64,000 bases of DNA from Lobulomyces angularis (Eukaryota > Chytridiomycota > Chytridiomycetes > Lobulomycetales > Lobulomycetaceae): NCBI GenBank assembly GCA_027604685.1, contig JADHYX010000017.1, positions 36,986-100,985 of the forward strand, written 5' to 3'. The notes under the pieces are model-generated. The model searched no databases. It was not told the DNA's origin and worked only from the letters and a program-made list of their open reading frames with translations. Made by a program: the position numbers and the translations under genes. This document shows, in pieces, positions 1 through 14,385 of the stretch; position 1 is the first letter of the stretch, and each line of letters starts with the position of its first letter.

Positions 1-2205
1 TACTAGAAGTTCATTTTTAGTCAATAGCTATTGTAACCAGTTTAAATCACTTACAACAGAAAAGAAGAACTCTAAATTTTTACAGTCTATAACAAAATCA
101 ACTGGTTTAAATTTAGAAAATGTTAAAGTAGCAAGAAATCCGAATCCTGCAGTTTGTTACGAAGATGCCATTAAGTATGAAAAAGGTTCCTTTATTACCA
201 GTACTGGTGCTCTATCTGCTTTATCCGGTAATTGTTTTCCTGTTTTTTTGTATTAAATCTTCTTTCATTATTTAATAGGAGTAAAAACTGGCAGATCCCC
301 TACAGATAAAAGAATTGTAGATGAAAAAAATCACACAGATAACATTTGGTGGTATGCAAACAAATATTAATTGAATTCATAATTTGCTTGTTAGTTTTGA
401 TTAATTAAGTTATTTTTATTTAGGGGACCTGTAAATACCAAGTTATCAGAGGAATCATTTGTTTTAAATAAACAGAGAGCTGTTGACTTTTTACAAACAA
501 GGGAAAAGTTGTACGTTGTTGATGCAGTATGAATTAATAAATTTTTCATTTTAAAAAATTTCAGTTTGCCGGATATGACCCCAAATACAGAATAAAAATA
601 AGAGTAATCACTTCACGAGCTTATCATGCATTGTTCATGTGGAATATGTTAATTAGACCAACGGCGCAGGAACAAAAAGATTTTGGAGAACCTGACTTTA
701 CAATCTATAATGCAGGTCAGTTTCCTGCTAATAAATACACTAAGGGCTTAACATCTCCTACCTCGGTTAGTTTAAGTTTCGATAAAAAAGAAATGATTAT
801 TCTGGGTACTGAATATGCAGGAGAAATGAAAAAGGGTGTCTTTACCGTCATGCAGTATATAATATTTCATCACAAAAATAACCATTCAACTTAGTTTTTT
901 GTGTTTTTAAAAAAGCTACTTAATGCCACTTAAAGGAGTATTATCCCTTCATACTAGTGCAAATGCAGCTACAACTGGAAATAAGGATGTTTCTCTATTT
1001 TTTGGTTTAAGTGGTACAGGAAAAACTACACTTTCGGCTGATTCTGCGCGCAGGTAACTGCCAAATATAAAAATTTAAATATAAAGTTAAAAAATATATT
1101 TTTCGTAGCTTGATTGGGGACGACGAACATTGTTGGTCAGATAGTGGAATTTTTAATATAGAAGGAGGTTGTTATGCAAAAGCTATTGATTTATCGCAGG
1201 AAAATGAACCAGAAATATTTGGAGCAATAAAATTTGGTTCGATATTGGAAAACATAGTTTTAAATAAAGAAACGAGATTAGTCGATTTTTCTAATAAAGG
1301 AATAACTGAAAACACTAGGGTTAGTTACCCAATAGAATTTATCTCTAATTCTACTATTCCTTGCTTAGGAGGTATTTTTTAAATCTAATTATAAATTCTA
1401 TTATTTACCTTTGTTAAAGGCCATCCAACCAACATTATATTATTGACATGTGATGCTTTTGGAGTTTTACCCCCTGTCTCAAAATTAACCACGGAACAAG
1501 CGATGTACCATTTTATTTCTGGGTAGCTTTTTTTTTTTACAATTAAACTAATATCATTTGAAAAAGCTATACAGCAAAGATCGCAGGTACTGAGGAAGGA
1601 GTAAAAGAACCTCAAGCGACTTTTTCGGCTTGTTTTGGGCAACCGTTCCTAGTTTGGCACCCAATGAAATATGCAGAAATGCTTGCTGAGAAAATGAAAA
1701 GTGGAGTTTATTTTAAAAAAATTTATTAATTGACTTTTTATTTTTAGAACACAAAACAAATGTGTGGCTCATTAATACAGGGTGGAATGGAGGTCCTTTT
1801 GGTATATTAATATTACTATTTTTTAAGCTGATTGTGTAAATATTTGAAGGTGTTGGTGAACGAATTCCACTTAAATATTCAAGGTATCAACCTATTTAAT
1901 TAAATGTAATTATTATTATGGTTTGTAGAGCCATTATTGACGGGATTCATTCTGGTGAACTCAATTCTTCGTCAAAGTTTGAAAATTTTCCTGTGTTTAA
2001 TTTAAAAATTCCAAGTTCGATTAAGAATGTACCAAAGGAAATATTGAATCCTGAACTTAGCTATAAAGGACATAAAGAGAGTAGCTTTAATGATGGTGTA
2101 AAAAGCTTGGCCACTTTATTTAAAAACAATTTCAAAAATTTTAGAACAGGTGCAAAGGATATAAAGGAAATCGATTATTTAATCAAACATGGTGGTCCAC
2201 AATGA
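1..2205 (+). CDS. PCK1: Phosphoenolpyruvate carboxykinase (ATP), 5'-truncated by window edge
   Basis: Catalyses oxaloacetate + ATP to phosphoenolpyruvate + CO2, the committing step of gluconeogenesis. The frame is open to the left edge (codons from base 2). Exons, all joining in frame: <1-227, 279-351, 424-526, 565-854, 916-1053, 1109-1371, 1420-1522, 1567-1700, 1748-1801, 1850-1883, 1929-2205. Seen motifs: TGRSP near 290, the kinase P-loop [14 protein letters not shown] at about 1000-1045, [11 protein letters not shown] just after it, and [21 protein letters not shown] near 1770-1880. These mark the ATP-dependent family, not the GTP one. One exon must end at 1700 (AAAA|gtggag) to restore KKHKTNVW. 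The first roughly 35 visible residues are rich in Ser, Asn and Lys and look unlike the usual cytosolic N-terminus. This might be a presequence, but the start lies outside the window. Confidence 0.95.
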
Positions 2206-3255
2206 AATTTTTCCCTAAACATTTATATTTGCTTAAAATAAATATTGTTTTTTTTTTTAGCGTTTAAAAATGACAAATTAGAAAAAACAAAAAAAAAAAA
2301 ATAGTAGTTTTAATAGTTTTAAAAAATTATGTAAAATTAATTTTTTAGTTATTTTTACAATTACTAAAAGTTTAATTATTGTATGAAGCTGTAATAAGAT
2401 TAAATGTAACAATAAAGTAAGATTAAATAATTATAAATAATGGATTCACAATTTCACAGCCAACAAAATGAAATGGAAGAAAAAATAAAAAAAATGGCTG
2501 CATAACAACAATAAAAAAAATAAAAAGGTTTTTAAAGGTTTTTCACGGGTTATAGAAGTTTGATCTTGACAATATTTTGTTTTAATGTTTCTATTAAAGA
2601 ATTATTTAAAACAATAATTCTATTAATTTTTTTTAGGACTTTGATAATACATTTTCATTTACCTTTTATAATTGGGTGATGGAATATTTGCAAAGCTTTT
2701 TTTTGAAAAAAACTTTAAAACTGCGGAGTTACCAAATTTAGAGTCTAAATAGCTATAAAAGGAGTATAAAGGTTATAGTATTAAGTAGGTCATAAACTTA
2801 TGATTAAACGTTACACTCATCATTTGGTTTTCTGGACTTTCAATTTGCACTCAATTTGAATTCAATTTGTCTACTTTGTTTTCTTTTTAGAGTACTTTTA
2901 GATACTTTTGTCACAAAGATAAACGAGGTTATATTAAGCAGACAATCATCTGAAGTTCCAGCAACCAATGTCCGTTTTAGTTATATGGAGCATCGCTGCA
3001 CAATTTTAGTTACTCATCTTTTATCTTCTTTTAGTCATCTTTTAACTCAAACTTGCGACCCTTTTATATATTTTCTTCCTCCTATTTCTCAGCCATTATT
3101 ATTTTTAAAATAAAGTTTAAAAAAAAAAAAAAAAAATGTATTTATATAAATACAAATAATAAAAAAAAAAGAATGAAAAATTAATTCAATACCTCTTGTA
3201 AAAAAAAAAAAAGAAAAAATTAAACTAAAAAACCAAAACAAAAGTTATAAAATAG
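2206..3255. other. Intergenic, about 1 kb, no supported gene
   Basis: AT-rich with many A/T runs. A short open frame at 2856-3113 (+) has no recognisable motif or codon bias and was not called. Three close CAATTTG copies lie at about 2839-2868. TATA-like words (TATAAAAGG, TATAAAGG) lie near 2755-2775. These could belong to an unseen transcript, but nothing else supports one. Confidence 0.4.
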
Positions 3256-3919
3256 ATGATGTTGAAAAACGCTATTCAACGAAAATATTTCAACACTTTA
3301 AATTTGGCGTATTTACACCAAACAAAAACTAGAAATACCTATCCTTTAAATCCTTTTATAATAAAAAAATTTTACAGTTCTGATTACATCAAGTTTTCCA
3401 ATATATCTGCTGGATTTATTGGTAGAAATTTGGTTACCAAGTCAATTTTGGCAAAGGGAAGTTTAGCTTTCGCTTCTCTTTTTAGCGTCATTGGGACTTC
3501 TCAACAATTGTTACTAGCTAAAAAGTTGGAAAGTACCATTAAAGAAGCTGAAGAGGATGGTATTTTTTTTTTTTTTTGGCTACTGGTAAATTTACTTATT
3601 AATCATGTAAAGGTATTATTACTGAGGAAGAACAAAAGGCAATAACTAAAGAAGCTTTTGACTTATTTTCTACTCTACCTGGTAAATTATTAATAAAAAA
3701 AAATTTTAATATAATTAACAATTTTTTTCTTGTTAAGGAATCTCATCTTTAAATAATATCTGGAATTACCTAGATTTTACAAAAACTAATTCAAATTCTC
3801 AATTGCTGGAAACCTTAGGTGATAATATACTAGAACACACTGATGATTCCGACATTGACTTTATTGAAAGTGTCTCGAAATTTGTAATCGATATTTACCA
3901 TAAGATATGCGATAAGTAA
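3256..3919 (+). CDS. Hypothetical small mitochondrial protein
   Basis: Three exons, 3256-3559, 3613-3681 and 3738-3919, join in frame to give about 184 residues. The N-terminal ~50 residues have no acidic residue and are rich in Lys, Arg, Asn and Tyr. They end in KKFYSSDY, which resembles an R/K-x-(F/Y)-S-S mitochondrial processing site. A hydrophobic stretch (about residues 64-85, LAKGSLAFASLFSVIGTS) could be one inner-membrane span. An acidic, helical C-terminal half follows. I do not recognise the family. The matrix or inner-membrane location is inferred only from the presequence. The start is the first ATG of an ATG-ATG pair; the second would do equally well. Confidence 0.75.
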
Positions 3920-4394
3920 ATAAGATGAAAACTCAGTCAAATTACTTTTAACCTTATACCAAGTACCCCTTCTTTTTTCAATTTCTGATGCAATTTTTAA
4001 AGTCTACATTAACAAGTATCTCATATTCGGAACCTCATTATTAATTTTGTAAAAAAAGTAAAATGATAGTCAGTTTTAATATTTTAAGTACAAAAAAATA
4101 CAAATTGAATTATCTATTTTACTTAACCTTCACAAAAATTAAATCATATTTCTTTACTAATTCCCAAATAAAAGAGGTTTAAAAAGTATATATTACTACC
4201 AATAACAAAAATAATTAAACAAAAAAAAAAATTGTAATAAAATCTAGAAAAATTTAAAAAACAATAAAGTATCTAATGTCGAGGTCAAATGGATAAAAAA
4301 AATTAAAGAACAAAGAAAAAAAAATAACATGATCTACTAATGAAAAAAAAAAAAAAAAAATTTTTTTTTTTATTTTCATCTTGTTAATAACATT
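3920..4394. other. Convergent intergenic region
   Basis: Lies between two 3' ends. Only AT-rich sequence with A and T homopolymers (for example 4339-4371) is visible. No gene or RNA is recognised. Confidence 0.5.
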
Positions 4395-5882
4395 CTAATA
4401 TATACCACTAGCTTGTAAAGCTAATCTTGTGACAATATCTCTCACAGCATTAATTGTTACCTAAGAAAATAAAAAAATAAAAAAAAAGAAAGGTACCTTC
4501 ATTAAGGCAGTATCAGTTCCGCAAGTAAAATGTGTGTAAATTTTTCTTTCAGTTTGAGAGTTACAACATAAGAATTTATTTTTAAAATATCTACATGCAT
4601 TTTTTAATTTTTTTGAATCATCATTAGTTTCTAAAAATATAAAAAAGGTTAGTCAAAAAAAAAATGTAAAACAATTAAAAAAAAAAAAAAGAAATAGAAA
4701 AAAAAAATATAAACCTTCGAAATCAGAAAAATAATCTTTAATTGGACTAGTTAAAATTTTTCTTTCAAATAAATCAATTTTGTTTAAAAATAATATAAAA
4801 TTGACTCCTTCAAGTAACTTATTATCACATATTGATTTAAATAATTCAATGGAATCAATCATTCTATTCTCATTCTTGGCTTCCACTAGTTGTTGATCGT
4901 ATGATGCAAGAGATACAATAAACTGGATTGCATGGATTTCACCTATTTTTTAGTTGTATTAAAGTTTAAAAATTAAAAGAAATAAACCTTCAAAATAAGG
5001 AGCCCAAACTAATCTTAAGCTGCGTTGACCCCCCACATCATAAATTCGGTAAATTAAATTATCAATATGAAACTTTGTTTCGCTAATTTGAGTTGTTCTA
5101 TATCTTGTTTTTAATATATCTTCATCAGATGGAATAAAATTAGGATCTACAAATCTGTCCAAATTATCAAGCATGCTGGTTTTTTTATTGTTAAAACTTT
5201 AATTTTTTAATTAATTTATATTTACTATTCGGCTGTATCTTGTAGAAAAAATTCATTTGCTCTACTAAAGCACTGTTTTATTCCCAGATCTTGCCATAAC
5301 ATTTTTATTGCATTGATAATATACAATGGAAAAGTAAATTTATCCTTGTCTAATATTAAGCTTTGAGTAAAATCGTTCAGAGCAAATTCTTTGATCTGAT
5401 TTGAGTAAAAATTATTGCTTTTACTATGTAAAGGTATATTTAGCAACTGAAGACTCTCTATAAGAGTATTAATGCATTCCAAAATATTTTCAAAGATTCT
5501 AAAAAAAAAACATATAAACAGGAAAAAAAGAGAAAAAAAAAAGTATTTATAGAAACCTTTGTTTAAATTCAAGACGTTCCTCCTTAGAAAAACCATTCCC
5601 ATGAATTAACTTCATTTGCTTTAAAACAGTTGTTTTACCAGAATCACCACTTCCAAGTAATAATATTTTTGGGCCTAAAATAAAATGGTTTTATTAAAAC
5701 AAAAATAAAAAAAAGAAAGAAACACAAATTTAAAAAAAAAAATAAGAATAAAAAGCAGTAAATAATAACTATGTACCTTTTTTGTTCTGAGATTGAAGCA
5801 ACTTGTCTTTTTTTAAATATTCATCTATTTCTTTTGACCGTTTCAAAGCTAATTTTTCACTGGAAGAAACTGCACCATTCAT
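4395..5882 (-). CDS. Heterotrimeric G-protein alpha subunit (G-alpha 1)
   Basis: GTP-binding switch that couples seven-helix receptors to effectors at the plasma membrane. Exons (descending): 5882-5777, 5674-5557, 5498-5226, 5175-4988, 4942-4715, 4630-4497, 4460-4395, giving about 370 residues, normal for the family. All G motifs are present: P-loop [18 protein letters not shown], switch [14 protein letters not shown] with the GTPase Arg and the Mg-binding Thr, switch [15 protein letters not shown], and TCGTDT in place of the usual TCATDT. It begins MNGAVSSSE, so the N-myristoylation Gly2 and palmitoylation Cys3 are missing unless a further 5' exon exists; the ATG follows an AG that could be a 5'UTR intron acceptor. 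It ends SGIY, with no Cys at -4. This is the most canonical of the four G-alpha genes here. Confidence 0.93.
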
Positions 5883-7018
5883 GCTAGGAAAAAAATAGTT
5901 TTTTTTTTTAGGATTGAATTTTTTTTTTTAATTTTTTAATACATAGGGCGAGGGACGGAGAGGCGTTGGATGGAAAATTGTCATGTTATTGTTGAAATCA
6001 TTGTTTTCAAATTCCTCTGATTATTTGTAATCCATTCATTTAATATATTAAATAAATGTTAATGGCGATTCTTCTTTTGGATCAAGCATTCACATGTTAA
6101 GTAAAAGTATCCTACTTCTACGGTAACTTTCTAAGTGGAAGTTTTTACTGTGAGCTACTACTTTTTGATGCTAAAAGTGATTATAACCATCATTAAAATT
6201 ACAGATTATTTTTAAATGAAAATTATAAAGTAACTTAATAAATAGTAGCCAATTGATTTCTTTTCATTGTTAATTGATTTATATAATAATACTGACATCG
6301 ATTGTAAGTACATTTGAAAAAGATAAATTACCTCAAAATTATTTTATCTCTATGTTTATATTTGAATACTAATTTTAAGTTGTTCAATCTTACTTTTTTT
6401 GCATTTTATACTAGTTTATGAAGTTTTTTTTTTTGTTAGAGCAGTGTTAAAAATAAGAGATTATTACAACTGCATTAAAACTACGGTTAAAGAATTAAAC
6501 TACAACTAATATAGTAATTATAGTAATATTCGTAAGGTCTTTAACATTCCCTATTTATTTAATTAAAGGCTATAATTCATTCTTAAGTGAGTGTAAGAAT
6601 TGCTATGTTTCCATGTTATAAGTACTTTATTAATAATTAGTATTCTGAAGTAATCGTTATCAGTAATGACTTAATAAAATTTTATTTCTAACCCAAAAGT
6701 CGCTAATTATAATTCTGTTAAGTCAAAATTAACTGAATTTTTAATAAATGAATCTTTCTCAACAAATATATATGTTCATATATGTAACTGTTTATAAATT
6801 TGTAGTATCTACTGAAGATGCAAACCTAGCCAACATTTTAATTGACAAATTTATTTTTCATTTTTTAAAGCTTAACATTAGTACCCATCTTACGGAAACT
6901 TCCAGAAACAAACTTTTTTTTTTAAAATATAGTATTTTTACTGTAGAAGTAAATACACAGAAGAAAAAAAATTAAATTATCTTTAACTTTATATTACAAA
7001 GTTCTCCTTTAAATTAAT
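5883..7018. other. Divergent intergenic region, about 1.1 kb
   Basis: Lies between the starts of the G-alpha gene (minus) and the MARK kinase (plus), so it should hold both promoters. A conspicuous GC-rich, purine-rich patch (about 5946-5976) lies 60-90 bases upstream of the G-alpha ATG and may be 5'UTR or a promoter element. An open frame at 6748-6975 has no motif and was not called. Confidence 0.4.
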
Positions 7019-9504
<2,486 letters not shown>

Positions 9505-9763
9505 AAAATTTAACATAAAAACATAAATAAAAATTCTGTTAATACAAATAATGTTTTAGAACTACTAAAAAAAAAAAAAAAATTTAATTGGTTTTAAATT
9601 TTTAGTTTAATGAATTTCTATTAATTGCCTAAAAAGTTTCAAAATAATGGGTAAAGGATAACAAATAGTAGTGTTTCATTTTAAGTAGTTGTATTACTAT
9701 ACGATTTAATTCAAGATTTTTAGCATGGAATTAATATACATTCAAACAAAAAAATAAAATGTT

Positions 9764-11150
9764 CTATAATTTTTGTTTTTTTATAGGTCGATCTTCCCCA
9801 TTTTCAAAATTTTCGCTAGACTTATTATGAGAAGGTGATAGAGTAGATGGAGAGTTCAATTCAACAATCTGATCATCTATTTTCTTTTCATCTTCAATTG
9901 GTAATTCGATTTTTTCCAAGTCTTTATTTTCATTATTAATCTCAGCACATTTTTTTAAATCTTCCTGAATTTTTAAAATTTTTTGAGCTTGCACGTGGGA
10001 AAATGACTCACTTTCAAAGTTTTCAGAAATTATATAAATTAATAAATTTATAATTTATACCGAATAGTCTTTTTTAAAGCTGCAGATCTATTGTTATAAT
10101 TTTGATTCTGGGGAAACTTTTTTGGTATTTTTAAATGGTCAGTGAAACCTGGTATTCTAACATTCCAGTTCCTTTCTAAAAACCAAATAAAAAATCTTTT
10201 CTTTACTTCATTTTAAAAACCTAAAGCTAACTGAATGTCTGTCACATCCAAAACATTTTTTGATTCTCGCATCCTATGTAAACAAAGCTGAGTCGCAAAA
10301 ACCATGACCTAATTACATTAAAGTTTTAATTAAGAAAACATATTGTTTACTACCTGATCGATAAAGTTGTCTGCCATATTTAAAAGTACATTCTTTACGG
10401 CGCCGTCCGCTGAAAATCAATTTTTGTTAGCGCAGAGTAAAAAATGCATAAAAAAAACCTTGATCTCCTGTTTCTTCTTTAAACAACGTCTCGATTTTAT
10501 TATTTATGATTTTACTCTGATCTCCCAAAAAGTTCCATTGATTGGATTTAGGAGCTTGATTCTGACCCGTCTTTAACTTTATTAAGTTTTGCTGTTGAGG
10601 AGTTAAATTTAACTTTTTGCTAAAAAGGGGACATGGATTAAACTGGGCTTTATTTTGAAAATGTTGCGCTTTATTTTGATTCATTAATGACTGCTGTGAT
10701 AAATGTTGGGCTTGCATCTGCGCCTGTGCTTGCTGCAAATTATTTTGCTGGACTATATTTTGCTTCCACACAGCAAATTGGTGATTAACTCTCTTCAAAA
10801 AAAATGTTTACTTCTTATTTCTAAAAAAAGAAATTCCAATACCTTACCTCCAAACTTTTTCCCAAAGCAATTTTTTCTGCTGAACCCTCCGGTGCTTGAT
10901 TATACATAATTGTTTGCTTAGAAAAGGATTGCTGAAAATCTAAGAATCTGAGGATGGTATATTAGGGTTTCAAAAAATTCTACTTTCATTACCTTCTTTT
11001 CTCAATATCACTCAATTGTGCTAATTGCTGTTGTACTGCCTGTGCTTGTGCTTGTTGTTGCTGATGCTGTTGCTGTTGCAACGCTTGAACCTGTTGCTGC
11101 TGATGTTGCTGCTGCTGCAATGCCGCCATTTGTGTTGATAAATTTTGCAT
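9764..11150 (-). CDS. TAF12: TFIID/SAGA subunit TAF12
   Basis: Histone-fold subunit shared by the TFIID and SAGA transcription complexes; pairs with TAF4 or Ada1 in the nucleus. Exons (descending): 11150-10993, 10947-10848, 10792-10459, 10409-10354, 10308-10221, 10175-10061, 10010-9764, all in phase, about 365 residues. The N-terminal ~190 residues are Gln-rich (CAG/CAA-coded, pure QQ/HQ runs at 11030-11125). The histone fold starts near residue 198 (VKNVLLNMADNFIDQVM) and ends with the TAF12 hallmark LERNWNVRIPGF. A Lys/Glu-rich tail ends DRPIKKQKL, which resembles a nuclear localisation signal. The family is set by the LERNW-RIPGF block, not by the Gln-rich region. Confidence 0.93.
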
Positions 11151-11522
11151 TTAATGTAAGTCCCACAATAATTGGAGTATACAACTTATAAAAATATTTC
11201 TGTCAGGTCAAAAATTAAAGAGTAAAAAGTTTCCTCACTATAAATAACAAAATTAAGAAAATTTAAGTTTGAATTAAGTAGATTTGAATTAAAAATTCTC
11301 ACATTAAAAATTTTACCAGATACTGTTACGCAAAAGAATTTCCAACAAAATTACCGAAATAGGTTACAGATTATTATTTCAGAACGATTGAAATTAAGGA
11401 ATTTAATTAACGATTAATTCTTATAAAATAATGTTGCATATAAAAGGCAAATTTTATAGTTTAATTTATTATTTATTAGTATTACATGTGTAAATTTCTA
11501 TAAATATTTTTTTCTTAAAACA
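11151..11522. other. Intergenic between TAF12 start and PAN3 end
   Basis: Presumably holds the TAF12 promoter and the PAN3 3' end. AT-rich; no gene, repeat or RNA recognised. Confidence 0.5.
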
Positions 11523-14006
11523 TCACTTTGACAACTCCAAAAATGCATTTTGCACACAAGTGGCCAGTTCTTTGTAACTAACAATTAAACAACTTTGCTC
11601 ATCTCTGCTCATTAGCATTATTTTATCTTCCGAATAACAATCCAACTAAAAAATTTTCATTTGTTAATATCTTGTAGAATTTATTTTAGGAAGTTGCCTT
11701 ATTCATGTTATACAAAACGTGACTTAGGTCTAAGACTGGTCGGTTATTTTCATCAACCTGATGAAAAACATGATCTCTGAACAATTTTATAAGATATCTA
11801 TCTCCTATATGATTTAAATTAAGCTAGATAAGGCATTTTTTTTTTTATTTAGTTTACCAGTTTCTGACCATCTACTGTCCATATCATATTCAGGTCTTTC
11901 ATTTATAAATCCCATTTTCATAAATAATCTCACTATTCTACCATTTTCTAATTCCTTTGTCAATTCACCTTCCAAGAAATCATTGTAACTAAAAAAAGAA
12001 ATTTCACACATTTTGAAAAAATTGGAGTTTAATCTATTACACTTGAGATGCATTAATTTCTTGTAAAATTCTTGGTCCCAACATCGTTATGACATCATCG
12101 ATGGTTTTGAACGAACTTGGTTTTGATAGCAAGTATAAACAAACCTTTTTACAATCCCCTGAATATAGCCTTGTGAAAACAAATTAAATTTTTTTGATAA
12201 AATACAGATTCAAATTTATAATTAATCGTAATTATTCTTTAGCTTTTTTATTAAGCAGTAAAGCCTTCACCCTCACACCACGTTTTAAATACCTAGAAAG
12301 AATTTCAAAGGCTTTTTGAGGATTCGCAACAGCTTGAATCGAGCCACACCCTAAAACGGTGATAAGCTGACCGAACTGCAGCAAATCTTGCTGCTGATAG
12401 TGTGGTAAATTCTTTACCACATTGTTATCAAAAGTAATCATATCCAGTATGCCTAAACAATTAAGTCGAAATCTATTTTTTCCTGTTAATAAAATCTTCG
12501 AAGGCTCTATTATCTTTATTGTAATAGGATTAATTAATAAATTCCTATGTAGTACCCTTGCTGCCAACCCACTACTGTGAATTTCCTTTAAAACTGAACT
12601 TATCTGCGTTACAAAACTCCACAGTTGGTCTTCAGTAATTCTTACTAGCAAAAGTTGAATTGGCTATTTAAAAATAACTTAATACCTTTTACGCTATCGT
12701 TCATTAAAAATTCGTTTAATAAAGTTTTACTTTCTTCATAATACTGAAAAACAAATACTAAGCTAAAATCTCCGAAACTCTTGGTAGTGAAAACTTCCTT
12801 TAAGGGAACCAAATTTGCATGCATCAATCGCTTCCATGGATCCAAAGATTTCATCGCAGTTTCGCTTGTTAATCTATTTAATAAAAATTTTTTTAATTAC
12901 AATCTACCATTTTACCTAAAGTCTTTTATTCTTCGAAGACAATAAACAGCTCCATCTTTCATACTTGTGGCTTTGTAGCATAAACTTTGGTATCCATGGA
13001 AGCATTGACTACCAGAATCAGCTCCAAAAGTATTGTTAGTATTTTTCTCCAGCAGAACCAAAGAATGATAGTCATCTATATTTAATGGTTCGCTACTGCT
13101 GGAATGCCCACTAGTGTTTAAATTTAAAGATTCCAGTCTATTTAAAAGTTTCACTCTTAAATTCTCGTCCAAAAACAATGTAGAGTTTAAATTTTTATTA
13201 GATTTAAAGCGCTGCAAAATATTTGCGTCTTTTTGAAGCTGCTGAGGCATATTATACAAATGATGTTTTAAGGGATCTGTTGAGCTATGAGACTGTGAGT
13301 ACGCATGATTACTAGAATAATCTATAGTATTATACGCTTGTTGATGGTGAATTTGATCCTGCTGTTGAAAATCTAGAATTTGTTGTGGTTGTTGAATAAA
13401 ATTATTAGCAGAATAATTACTGGAGCTGCTGCTAGGTTCTGCCAACAATATAATTTAATTTTTATATAAATGATATTTTCATTGCAATGCTAATCAAAAC
13501 CGAAAATTGTAGTTACCTGCATATGGGTTAAACGCAGAAGGTGATCCAGTATAGATATAAGGATTCACATTGTAGTTCTTGTTTATGGGAACAGTAAAAC
13601 TTTTAACTTCGTTTTTCGGTGTTGAAGTAATCTTTTTAGTTGGTGTAATGGAAGGGTTAGTGATTTTGATCGGCTCTCCGTGAGGTCTACCAGTTGAAGA
13701 TGTAGGTGTACTCTGCGGAGAATGATCAAACTATTTTGAAATGTGAAATAAAAGGTGAATTGTTTTTTAAAAAAAAAATTTAAATTGCTATTTTTAAAAA
13801 AATATGGTATAACTACAATATGTATCATAGAAAAGATAAATATTGCTGGTCTTCAGTTTAAGTTACCTTACAAGTTTCTGAAAATTTGCAACTGCCATAA
13901 ATCTAACAAAATTTTTTCAACAAAAGGTAACAATTTTTATAATAATTACAGTTATATTTCTACATTTTATTTTTGAAGTTGGTGTTGAAGTTGATATCAA
14001 ACTCAT
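11523..14006 (-). CDS. PAN3: PAN2-PAN3 deadenylase regulatory subunit PAN3
   Basis: Pseudokinase adaptor that recruits the PAN2 nuclease to poly(A) tails for mRNA shortening. Exons (descending): 14006-13950, 13902-13867, 13730-13517, 13438-12916, 12873-12686, 12644-12293, 12169-12041, 11988-11858, 11804-11698, 11645-11523, giving about 619 residues. Residues 15-34 form a CCCH zinc finger (C-x8-C-x5-C-x3-H) assembled across three exons. A Ser/Gln-rich linker follows, then a pseudokinase with degenerate motifs (RVLHRNLL in place of HRD). The C-terminal knob is strongly conserved: [38 protein letters not shown] and [16 protein letters not shown]. The intron before the last exon must start with GC to keep [12 protein letters not shown] in frame. 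Confidence 0.95.
11646..11697 (-). other. GC-AG intron in PAN3
   Basis: On the minus strand the exon ends AATAAG and the intron begins gcaact. It is 52 nt long and ends tttttag before TTGGATTGT. Splicing here gives HVLYNMNK joined to [11 protein letters not shown], exactly the conserved PAN3 knob. No nearby GT donor keeps both frame and sequence. The AAG|GC context is typical of GC-AG introns. Confidence 0.8.
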
Positions 14007-14385
14007 TGCTCTTTAGATTTCAACTTCCGTCCTTGAATTTTTGTCAGCTAAATGAATAAAAAATATTTTAAGTTTTTTCAGCAATTGCTTTTTTCAAAAA
14101 CACTTAAAACGCTTTTGTATGTTTCTTTTTTTTTTTTAAGCGAATAATGAAATCACTCTGTTTTATTAATATAAAGTAAGGTTGTAATTTTAACTTGAAA
14201 GATTAAACAAAAAAAATAGTGATAAAAAAGCAACAATTTAAAAAGAAATTAGCCGGAAGATGCTGATAATTTTTAAACCATTAACTGTAGGGTTTCTGAT
14301 AGAACGGAAAATAAAAGAACAATAGTGTAAAATTCTTTCTAAGTAACCTCATTTCAGCTAAAAAAATCAAAAATTTTTAGCAAAC
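14007..14385. other. Intergenic
   Basis: Lies upstream of PAN3 and downstream of Gpi1, both on the minus strand. AT-rich; nothing recognised. Confidence 0.5.

Noticed and set aside
2856..3113. 85-codon plus-strand open frame
   Set aside because: No family motif, skewed composition, no flanking exons. Likely chance in AT-rich spacer.
6748..6975. 75-codon open frame upstream of the MARK kinase
   Set aside because: No motif and lies in the promoter or 5'UTR. Treated as chance.
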